From Hordeum vulgare subsp. vulgare (Eukaryota; Streptophyta; Magnoliopsida; Poales; Poaceae), in the NCBI RefSeq assembly GCF_904849725.1, contig NC_058521.1, forward strand, positions 432,220,676-432,284,675: a DNA stretch of 64,000 nucleotides, in the 5' to 3' direction. The notes below the pieces were generated by a model. It made no database searches. It was given only the letters and a program-made list of their open reading frames with translations, and was not told the DNA's origin. Below, piece by piece: positions 55,270-64,000 of the stretch. The stretch's first letter is position 1, and each line of letters opens with the position of its first letter. Position numbers and translations under genes: made by a program.

Positions 55270-56460
55270 CTAAGTCTTACTCAATATCATACCTTGCAAA
55301 ACTGGCAAGAACCCCTTCTTTGAGTTTTCCATATTGAACTTCTTCAATATCTTGTCAAGGTATGTACTTTGCGAAAGACCTATGAGGCGTCTCGATCTAT
55401 CTCTATAGATCTTGATACCTAATATGTATGCAGCTTCTCCAAGGTCCTTCATTGAAAAACTCTTGTTCAAGTAGGCCTTTATGCTCTCCAATAACTCTAT
55501 ATTATTCCCCATCAATAATATGTCATCCACATATAGTATGAGGAAAGCTATAGAGCTCCCACTCACTTTCTTGTACAGACATGCTTCTCCATAAACCTGT
55601 ATGAACCCAAACACTTTAATCACCTCATTAAAGCAAATGTTCCAACTCCGAGATGCTTGCACCATCCCATAGATGGAGCGATGGAGCTTACATACCTTGT
55701 TAGCACTCTTAGGATCGACAAAACCTTCTGGTTGCATCATATACAACTCTTCCATAAGATACCCGTTAAGGAACGCTGTTTTGACGTCCATTTGCCAAAT
55801 TTCATAATCATGAAAAGCGGCAATTGCTAACATGATTCGGACTGACTTCAGCTTCGCTACGGGAGAGAAAGTCTCATCGTAGTCAACTCCTTGAATTTGT
55901 CGAAAACCCTTTGCGACAAGTCGAGCTTTGTAAACGGTTACATTACCGTTTGCGTTAGTCTTCTTCTTGAAGATCCATTTATTTTCTATGGCTTGCCGAT
56001 CATTGGGCAAGTCCACCAAAGCCCATACTTTGTTCTCATACATGGATCCTATCTCGGATTTCATTGCCTCAAGCCATTTGTTGGAATCCGGGCCCGCCAT
56101 TGCTTCTTCATAGTTCAAAGGTTCACCGTTGTCTAACAACATGATTTCCATCACAGGGTTGCCGTACCACTCTGGTGCAGATCGTACCCTTGTGGACCTT
56201 CGTGGTTCAGTAGCAACTTGATCCGAAGCTTCATGATCATCATCATTAACTTCCTCTCGAGTTGGCATAGGCGCCACAGGAACAATTTCCCGCGCTGTGC
56301 CACTCTTCGGTTCGAGAGGGGGTGTAATTACCTCATCAAGTTCTACTTTGCTCCCACTTACTTATTTCGAGAGAAACTCCTTCTGTAGAAAGGATCCGTT
56401 CTTGGCAACAAAGGTTTTACCTTCGGATCTAAGATAGAAGGTATACCCAATAGTTTCCTT
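55270..56460 (-). pseudogene. Copia reverse transcriptase region
   Basis: The long frame 55270-56277 contains NKWIFKKKTNANGNV, KARLVAKGFRQ, QMDVKTAFLNG and LILYVDDILLMGN with the catalytic YVDD intact. It ends at a TAA near 55270 (ILSKT). The upstream linker (56278-56460) has at least one in-frame stop. The catalytic core itself is open, but the polyprotein is not continuous. Confidence 0.9.
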
Positions 56461-56484
56461 AGGGTATCCTATGAATACGCATTT

Positions 56485-57555
56485 CTACGCTTTGGGTTCG
56501 AGCTTTTCTGGTTGATGTTTCTTCACATAAGCATCACAGCCCCAATATTTTAGAAATGACAACTTAGGTTTCTTGCCAAACCATAGTTCATACGGTGTCG
56601 TCTCAACGGATTTAGACGGTGCCCTATTTAAAGTGAATGCTCCAGTTTCCAATGCGTATCCCCAAAATGTTAGCGGTAAGTCGGTAAGAGACATCATAGA
56701 TCGTGGCATATCCAATAAAGTGCGATTATGACGTTCAGACACTCCCTTACGTTGTGGTGTGCCAGGCGGCGTTAGTTGTGAAACAATTCCACACTTCCTT
56801 TGGTGTGTGCCAAACTCGTGACTCAAATATTCTCCTCCACGATCAGATCGTAGACACTTTATTTTTCTGTCATGTTGATTCTCAACCTCACTCTGAAATT
56901 CCTTGAACTTTTCAAACGTCTCAGATTTGTGCTTCATCAAGTAGATATACCCATACCTACTCAAATCATCGGTGAGAGTGAGAACATAACGATAGCCACC
57001 GTGAGCTTCAACGTTCATTGGACTACACACATCAGTATGTATTATTTCCAATAAGTCGGTTGCTCTCTCCATTATTCCTGAGAATGGAGTCTTAGTCATA
57101 TTTCCCATGAGGCACAGTCCGCATGTGTCAAATGATTGAAAGTCAAGAGACTCTAATTGTCCATCAGTATGGAGCTTCTTCATGCGCTTAACACCGATAT
57201 GACCAAGGCGATAGTGCCACAAGTATGTGGGACTATCATTATCAACTTTACATCTTTTGGTACTCACACTATGAATATGTGTAACATCACAATCGAGATT
57301 CATCAAGAATAAACCATTCACCAGCGGAGCATGTCCATAAAACATATCACTCATATAAATAGAACATCCATTATTCTCTGACTTAAATGAGTAGCCGTCT
57401 CGCATTAAGCAAGACCCTGATACAATATTCATGCTCAAATCTAGTACTAAATAACAATTATTAAGGTTTAAAACTAATCCTGATGGTAGATGTAGAGGCA
57501 GCGTGCCGACGGCGATCACATCGACCATGGAGCCATTCCCGACGCGCATCGTCAC
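56485..57555 (-). pseudogene. Copia GAG-pre-integrase and integrase region
   Basis: The HHCC-like finger is seen as HYRLGHIGVKRMKKLH then CGLCLMGN. The integrase core follows with HTDVCSPMN, LRSDRGGEYLS and KGVSERHNRTLLD, giving the D, D and E positions. The frame closes at KLEPKA by a TAG. The protease active site expected upstream is not visible in this frame. Confidence 0.9.
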
Positions 57556-58538
57556 CTCGTCCTTGGCCAGTCTCCGCTTATTCCGCAGTTCCTGCTTTGA
57601 GTTTCAAATGTGAGCAACAACACCGGTATCAAATACCCAGGAGATACTACGAGCGCTGGTAAGGTACACATAATAACATGTATATCATATATACCTTTAA
57701 CGTTGCCGGCCTTCTTGTCCGCTAAGTACTTGGGGTAGTTCCGCTTCCAGTGACCTTTTCCCTTGCAGTAGAAGCACTCAGTCTCAGGCTTGGGTCCATT
57801 CTTTTTCTTCTTCCCGGTATCTGGCTTACCGGGCGCGGCAATGGCTTTGCCCTCTTTCTTGAAGTTCTTCTTACCCTTGCCCTTCTTGAAACTGGTGGTC
57901 TTGTTGACCATCAACACTTGATGCTCTTTCTTGATTTCTACTTCTGCAGATTTCAGCATCGAGTACAACTCGGGAATGGTCTTCTCCATCCCTTGCATGT
58001 TGTAGTTTAGCACAAAACTCTTGTAGCTTGGTGGGAGAGACTGGAGGATTCTGTCAATTACAGCGTCATCCGGAAGTTCGACTCCAAGCGAAGTCAGACG
58101 ACCGTGTAACCCAGACATTCTAAGTATATGCTCACTAACATAACTGTTCTCCTCCATCTTACAGCTAAAGAACCTGTCGGAGACTTCATATCTCTCGACA
58201 CGGGCATGCTCTTGAAAAACTAGTTTCAGCTACTGGAACATCTCATATGCTCCATGTTGCTCAAAACGCCTTTGGATCCCCGTTTCCAAACTGTATAACA
58301 TGCCACACCTAACCAGAGAGTAGTCAACACTCCGCGTCTGCCAGACGTTCTGAATGTCCTGGGCCGCTGCGGGAGCAGGAGGGTCACCTAGCGGCGCATT
58401 AAGGACATAAGCCTTTTTTGATGCTTCGAGGATGAGCTTCAAGTTGTGGACCTAGTCCGCATAGTTGCTACCATCATCTTTCAGTTTGTTTTTCTCTAGG
58501 AATGCGTTGAAATTGAGGTTGACAGGTGCGTTGGCCAT
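57552..58538 (-). pseudogene. Copia gag region
   Basis: It starts at the minus-strand ATG at 58536-58538 (MANAPVNLNFNAF). There are TAG stops near 58455 and 58232. The zinc knuckle reads CFYCKGKGHWKRNYPKY: the last Cys of C-x2-C-x4-H-x4-C is Tyr. Capsid function would be lost. Confidence 0.88.
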
Positions 58539-59204
58539 TGGATCTACAATATTTGTAAAGACAACTTTTAGACTAAGTTCATGACAATTAAGTTCATTTA
58601 ATAAAATTAAGTATGAACTCCCACTTAAATCGACATCCCTCTAGTCATCTAAGTGATACATGATCCATGTAGATTAACCCGTGTTCGATCATCATGTGAG
58701 ACGGACTAGTCGTCATGGTGAGCAACTTCATGCTGGTCGTATTCAACCATACGACTCATGTTTGACCTTTCGGTCTCTTGTATTCGAGGTCATGTCTGTA
58801 CATGCTAAGCTCGTCGAGTCAACCTAAGTGTTTCACGTGTGTAAATCTGGCTTACACCCGTTGTATGCGAATGTTAGAATCTATCACACCCGATCATCAC
58901 GCGGTGCTTCGAGACAACGATCCTTCGCAACGGTGCACACTTAGGGGAATACATTCTCGAAATTTTTATGAGGGATCATCTTATTATGCTACCATCGTTC
59001 TAAGCAATAAGATGAAAAAGATGATAAACATCACATGCAATCATATAATGACATGATATGGCCATTATCATCTTTGCTCTTTCGATCTCCATCTTCGGGC
59101 ATCGCATGATCATCATTGTCACCAGCGTGACACCATGATATCCATCATCATGATATCCATCATCATGATCTCCATCATCGTGTCTCTTTGAAGTCGTCAC
59201 GCCA

Positions 59205-59256
<52 letters not shown>

Positions 59257-59833
59257 GTACTATAGCTAATCGTTAGCAATGAAGTAAAAGTAGTAAACAC
59301 ATTGCGTTGCATCTCCTACACTAAATTAAGACAACTCGTATGGCTCCTGCCGGTTGTCATACTCAACGACATGCAAGTCGTGAATCCTATTACAATAACT
59401 TGATCATCTCATACATCACACATGTAACATCACAAATTTTGCCATATCACATCACATGTCAAACCCTGCAAAAACAAGTTAGACGTCCTCTAATTATTGT
59501 TGCAAGTTTTACGTGGCTGATTTGGGTTTCTAGCAAGAACGCATTCTTACCTATGTGACAGACACAACGATGATATGCCAAAGCTATTTACCCTTCATAA
59601 GGACCCTTTTCATCAAATCCAACCCGACTAGAGTGGGAGAGACAGACACCCGCTAGCCACCTTTATGCATGGTGTGCATGTCGGTCGGTGGAACCTATCT
59701 CACGTAAGCGTACGTGTAAGGTCGGTCCGGGCCGCTTCATCCCACAATACCACCGGAAAAGAATAAGACTAGTAGCGGAAAGCAATTGAAAAATCAGCGC
59801 CCACAACCTTATGTGTTCTACGCATAGAAAACC
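58539..59833 (-). other. Copia 5' leader
   Basis: Untranslated leader between primer site and gag, as expected for BARE-type elements. It contains ATCATCATGATATCC repeats near 59140-59170 and a CTA microsatellite. Confidence 0.7.
59205..59256. repeat. ACT/CTA trinucleotide microsatellite
   Basis: Seventeen consecutive ACT triplets within the copia leader. Confidence 0.95.
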
Positions 59834-59847
59834 TGGCTCTAATACCA
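59834..59847 (-). other. Copia primer-binding site, initiator-Met tRNA
   Basis: The minus strand reads TGGTATTAGAGCCA. It differs by one C-to-T change from the usual TGGTATCAGAGCCA. Confidence 0.85.
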
Positions 59848-59848
59848 C

Positions 59849-61616
59849 TGTTGGGTAACGTAGCATAAATTCAAAAATTTCCTACGCCATATTCAGATCT
59901 TCCTATGGAGAGACCAGCAAAGAGAGAGGGGAGAGTGCATTTTCATACCTTTGAAGATCTCTAAGCGGAAGCATTGCTAGAACGCGATTGATGGAGTCGT
60001 ACTCACTACGATTCACATCGCGGTGTGATTCCGATCTAGTGCCGAACCACGACACCTCCGCGTTCAACACACGTGCAGCCCGGTGACGTCTCCTGCACCT
60101 TGATCCAGCAAGGAGAAGGGAGAGGTTGGGTAAGATCTCCGACAACACGACGGCGTGGTGTCGATGGAGAGATGAGGTCTCCCGGCAGGGATTCGCCAAT
60201 CACCGTGGGAGAGGAGGAAGAAGAGGGACAGGGCTGCGCCGAGGGAGAGATCAACTTGTGCCTCCAACATCCCCAAACCCCCCTCTATTTATAGAAGGAG
60301 AGGGGAGGGGTGCGCCACCTCTAGGGTTCCCACCCTAGGGGTGGCGGCAGCCCAGATGGGAGAGGGGGGCGGCGGCCAGGGCAGGAGAGGGGGTGGCGCA
60401 CCCCCTGGTGGGCCTCAGGCCCACCAGTGCTTAGGGTTCCCCCCTTTGCTCTGTGATGCGCCATGGGCTGGGTGTGGGGGTCGCACCAGCCCACCCATGG
60501 GCTGGCTCCCTCCCAAACTTGGCCCATATAGCCTTCCGGGGCTTGTGGCCCCTCCCGGTGGGCCTCCGGAACCCTTCCGATGGTCCCGACCCTTTGCCGG
60601 TGGTGCCCGAAACATTTTCGGCGTCCAAACCCATCCTTCCTATATATCAATCTTTACCTCCGGACCATTCCGGAGCACCTCGTGACGTCCAGTATCTCGT
60701 TCAGGACTCCTCAAAACCTTCGGTAACCTCGTATAACAATTCCCTATAACCCTAGCATCATCAAACCTTAAGTGTGTAGACCCTACGGGTTCGGGAGGCA
60801 TGCAGACATGATCGAGACACTCTCCGTCCAATAACCATCAGCGGGATCTGGATACCCATGGTGGCTCCCACATGTTCCACGATGATCTCATCGGATGAAC
60901 CACGATGTCAAGGATTCAATCAATCCCATATACAATTCCCTTTGTCTGTCGGTATAGAACTTGCCCGAGATTCGATCGTCGGTATACCCATACTTGTTCA
61001 ATCTCGTTACCGGTAAGTCTCTTTTCTCGTTCCGTAGCACATCACCCCGTGACTAACTCCTTAGTCACAGTGAGCTCATTATGATGATGTTCTATCGAGT
61101 GGGCCCAGAGATACCTCTCCGTCACACGGAGTGACAAATCCCGATCTCGATTCGTACCAACCCAACAGACACTTTCGGAGGTACTTGTAGTGCACCTTTA
61201 TAATCACCCAGTTACGTTGTGACGTTTGTTAGACCCAAAGCACTCCTACGGTATCCGGGAGTTGCACGATTTCTCGGTCGAAGGAAAAGACACTTGACAT
61301 TAGAAAAGCTTTAGCATACGAACAACACGATCTAGTGCTATGCTTAGGATTGGGTCTTGTCCATCACATCATTCTCCCAATGATGTGATCCCGTTATCAA
61401 TGACATCTAATGTCCATGATCAGGAAACCATGATCATCTATTGATCAACAGATAGCTAACTAGAGGCTTGCTAGGGACACATTGTGATCAATTTATTCAC
61501 ACATGTATTACTGTTTCTTGTTAATACAATTATAGCATGAACAAAAGACGATTATCATGAACAAGGAAATATGATAATAACCATTTTATTATTGCCTCTA
61601 GGGCATATTTCCAATA
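59849..61616 (-). repeat. Copia 5' LTR
   Basis: 1768 bp, with a minus-strand TATA-like CTATAAATAGAGG at about 60281-60295. It differs from the 3' LTR at scattered sites and small indels. Confidence 0.93.
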
Positions 61617-61805
61617 GTGTCCACCAAATATGAGAGAAAAAGAACGTCGACTGTTGTCGTGGAGGTCGCTTCTCCTCCTTCTCCTTGTGCTAGATATTTG
61701 TTATGCACTAGGGGAAGTAGGAGTAGCGACCATCATCGACGGTCGAAAAATCGGTGAGGGAGTGTCCACCATACATGAGAGAAGAGTGTCCATCATATGA
61801 CGTTT
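61617..61805 (+). repeat. 145-bp CACTA tandem repeat, right part
   Basis: The GTGTC duplication (61617-61621) is followed by the remaining 136 bases of unit three. A fourth unit starts at 61758 and is broken off after about 45 bases. Confidence 0.9.
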
Positions 61806-62175
61806 ATTTAAGTTCCTAAACCATATTTATTAAGTAATTTATGTCGTCTATTTAAAAATATTTGACAACTAATTTCTATTGACAACTTATTTTCATACTT
61901 AGCCCATTTAGCTCCAGAACAACAACTTATTTGACAACTAATTTCTATTGACAGCAATGACATACTTACCCATTTAGCTCCAAAATGACAAAATAAGCCC
62001 ATTTAGCTCCAAAAAGACATAATTAGCGCATTTTACTCCGAAAAGACATAATAAGATCAAAATGGCGTAAGAACCTTGGTTAGCTCGTAAATATTATATA
62101 CTTAGCTTGTTTTCCTTGAAAATGACATAATTAGCCCATTTAGCTCCAAAAATACATACTTAGCTAATTTAGCTC
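61806..62175 (+). repeat. CACTA right-arm AT-rich segment with CATTTAGCTCC repeats
   Basis: The word GCCCATTTAGCTCCAAAA recurs several times (about 61905, 61972, 61997 and 62131). The part 62039-62135 matches left-arm 40959-41045. No gene. Confidence 0.75.
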
Positions 62176-62363
62176 CAAGAAGAGGAGAAGAGGAGAAATG
62201 AAAAGAAGGAAGAAGAAGAAGGAGAAGGATCCCTCCTTCTTCTCCTCCTTCTTCTCTTATTCTTTTCTTCTCCTCCTCCTTCTCCTTCTCCTCCTCCTCC
62301 TCCTCCTCCTCCTTCTTGTTTTTCTTCTCCTTCTTCTCTTCGTGCTTCTTCTCTTTCTTCTTC
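62176..62363. repeat. Right-arm purine/pyrimidine hairpin tract
   Basis: A short GAAGAAG tract meets AAGGATCCCTCC and then a longer CTTCTCCTCC tract. It is the counterpart of 40472-40932. Confidence 0.85.
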
Positions 62364-62661
62364 AATTTAGCTTATTTGTCATATATATATGTTGTTGTTG
62401 TTGTTGTTCTTTTGACTTTCTTTTCCCATTTTGCAGATTGGATGTACTACATGCATGGAAGCTGGCATTGGAGTGCTTTAGTTCTAGTTTTCATTTGAGT
62501 TGATGAACAATGTGGAACTATATGTATATGTATATATGGATGAACAATATATGTGGAACTATATGTATATGTATCTATGGATGAAACTTTGTATATGTTG
62601 GTTCTTTCGATGTATGGGATGTACATTGATGAACAAATGGCATTGTTGAACTTTATATGTA
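62364..62661 (+). other. CACTA right-arm interior
   Basis: A GTTGTT repeat, then an AT-rich tail with a duplicated GTGGAACTATATGTATATGT. This may be the 3' end of a CACTA transcript. No ORF is supported. Confidence 0.4.
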
Positions 62662-62774
62662 CTCCCTCTGTCCGGAAATACTTGTCATATGAATGAATGT
62701 ATCTAGATGTATTTTTGTTCTAAATACATTCATTTTTATACATTTGTGCGACAACTAATTCCGGACGGAGGAAG
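62662..62774. mobile_element. Stowaway-like MITE in CACTA right arm
   Basis: A 113-bp element with inverted ends CTCCCTCTGTCCGGAAATA and the complement of ATTCCGGACGGAGGAAG, flanked by TA (62660-62661 and 62775-62776). Confidence 0.9.
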
Positions 62775-62867
62775 TATATCACATATGTGTTGTGATCTAT
62801 ATACCATATATGTGCTATGAATTATATATATATGTGCCATGAAATAGAAAAAAAAGTGATAATATGG

Positions 62868-63405
62868 GCTCTTTGCCGTCTGCCAACTGATGGCAAAGGC
62901 CTTTGCCGTCAGCTGCCTGACAGCAAAGGTGCCACGTGGCACCCAACTGTGCAACCTGGGAGCAGCAGCAGCTGGCCCATGTAGGCTCTTTGCCGTCCGC
63001 CTCCTCGGGAGGCCGACGGCAAAGTGGACAGTGGCAGACGGCAAAGAAGCCGACATGCGCTAGCCCAACACTGTGCTGGCCCATAGAAGCAGACGACAAA
63101 GAGGGGGAGGGAAGCAGACGGCAAAGAGGGGGAGGGAAGCAAACGACAAAGAGGGGGAGGGAAGCAGACGGCAAAGCCTCCGTTAGCCCTAACGGAGGCG
63201 TCGCCTGTCGGCTGCCATCTCAATCTCTTTGCCAACTGCTCAGTGTCTCACACGGACGGCAAAGAGCTTTGCCGTCCGCTTAGGGTAGGCTCACGGCAAA
63301 GAAGCTACAATGTCGTTGTAGGCTGACACAGAATCTTTGCCGACAGGTGGCAGACGACAAAGATCATTCCCGTTGGTGTGGACCTCTTTGCCGTCTGTGA
63401 TGGCT
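62868..63405. repeat. CACTA right subterminal repeat region
   Basis: Dense CTTTGCCGTC and GACGGCAAAG words in both orientations, including three near-identical copies of GGGGGAGGGAAGCAGACGGC-type units at 63100-63175. It ends without a terminal CACTA inverted repeat. Confidence 0.88.
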
Positions 63406-63410
63406 GACGA

Positions 63411-64000
63411 CGACTACAAGAAGTTGGTTGAGTGCGCTCTGGCCGGCTTTAAGCTGTCTGAATCCCTCATCATCGCCGATGAGCGTCGACAAATCAACCA
63501 GGTCGTGGCGCGCGCCCACGAGCTAGTGGCCATGTCTGAGGCCAAACTGAAGAAGCCAGCTGGGGAATCCCAGTTCCAGCCGGCCACCGGCAAGGACACC
63601 AAGAGGGTCCCCCTCGACCCGACTGACCCCATCGGCAAGTACGTCGTGGTGCGGGCCGGCCTTCATGACAAATAGGAAAGCAAGCTCGTCGACTTCCTCC
63701 GTGAGAATTGGGATATCTTCACGTGGACCCCAAAGGACATGCGAGGAGTCCCGAGGAAGTACATCGAGCACTTCTTAAATGTCTGACCGAATGCAAAGCC
63801 GGTCAAGCAACCGCGGCGCCGCTTCTCCGAGGAGAAGCGAAAAACCATTGGTTAAGAAATCAACCGGCTAATGGTAACCGGATTCATCATGGAAGTCTTC
63901 CACTCGGACTGGTTGGCGAACCCAGTCCTGGTGCTGAAGAAAAACAAAACTTGGCGCATGTGTATAGACTACACGAGCCTGAACAAGGCACGCCCCAAGG
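63411..64000 (+). pseudogene. Second copy of element E-type pol region
   Basis: Collinear with 38707-39297 at high identity, starting mid-gene at CGACTACAAGAAG. It shares the TAG (63673-63675) and TGA (63784-63786) of the left copy but has CAG where that copy has TAG (63571-63573 against 38867-38869). It encodes the same stretch up to the start of the reverse transcriptase (VLKKNKTWRMCIDY) and continues past the window edge. Confidence 0.9.

Larger units (their letters stand above)
52753..61616 (-). mobile_element. BARE/WIS/Angela-type copia retrotransposon
   Basis: LTRs at 52753-54517 and 59849-61616 (1765 and 1768 bp) begin TGTTGGAAATATGCCC on the minus strand and end CTACCCAACA. GTGTC duplications flank the element. 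The order gag, integrase, reverse transcriptase, RNase H reads on the minus strand, which is the copia order. The size (8864 bp) fits BARE-1. All gene parts carry stops or key-residue changes. The 5' LTR begins TATTGG instead of the usual TGTTGG, a C-to-T change in its outer terminus (plus strand CCAATA). Confidence 0.94.
39858..63410 (+). mobile_element. CACTA (En/Spm) transposon with nested insertions; right terminus not found
   Basis: The left end reads CACTACTGGAAATCAG after TCT, and dense TTTGCCGTC/GACGGCAAA subterminal repeats occur in both arms (39875-40190 and 62868-63400). A TNP2-type transposase pseudogene is in the middle. Elements D and BARE-like copia lie inside. Without these the CACTA is about 7.7 kb. 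The right arm runs into gypsy sequence at about 63411 with no complementary TTTCCAGTAGTG end, so the copy is 3'-truncated or rearranged. It resembles Triticeae CACTA families such as Jorge or Caspar; the exact family is unsure. Confidence 0.88.

Noticed and set aside
62102..62503. Poly-Leu and poly-Glu frames in the right CACTA arm
   Set aside because: Same simple-repeat cause.

Overview
The window is plant nuclear DNA from a large, repeat-rich grass genome, most likely Triticeae (wheat, barley or Aegilops group). The evidence is the repeat content: a BARE/WIS/Angela-type copia element, a Sukkula-like LARD with LTRs of about 4.9 kb, LTRs opening TGATACGTCTCC, a CACTA element with subterminal TTTGCCGTC repeats, Stowaway MITEs starting CTCCCTCCGT, and a single-copy gene with grass-like GC-rich exon 1. 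No bacterial or organellar features are seen. Family names come from recognition, not a database search.

Layout. 1-17639: a non-autonomous LTR retrotransposon (element A, + strand) whose 3' LTR is split by a complete LARD (2711-15879, - strand, target duplication AGCTA). Element A itself sits in an LTR fragment (17640-17978). 17979-20108: a gypsy LTR remnant, an unclassified block and two small MITE candidates. 20109-25630: the only host gene, a three-exon peroxisomal acetate/butyrate-CoA ligase of the AAE7/ACN1 type, with a Stowaway MITE in intron 1. 25636-29095: an AT-rich DNA repeat holding three tandem units of about 0.61-0.65 kb. 29183-31022: a harbinger-type MITE and a 5'-truncated LINE.

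31023-64000 is a deep nest. Element B (LTR element, - strand) carries a solo LTR (31882-33471, duplication CCCAA) and a gypsy element E (35125-39857). E is broken by a CACTA transposon (from 39858). The CACTA carries a non-autonomous Athila-type element D (41259-48214, duplication GTATG) and a BARE-like copia element (52753-61616, duplication GTGTC). Past the right CACTA arm, from 63411, lies a second copy of part of the E-type pol region, joined without a visible CACTA terminal repeat.

None of the element genes looks fully functional: frameshifts, stops and active-site changes are visible in each pol or transposase region. The one intact long reading frame in an element is a 249-residue protein of unknown function in D. 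I found no convincing new biological system. The best leads are a repeated primer-binding-site motif inside the LTR ends of D, the chimeric CACTA/gypsy junction, and the tandem array downstream of the AAE7-like gene.
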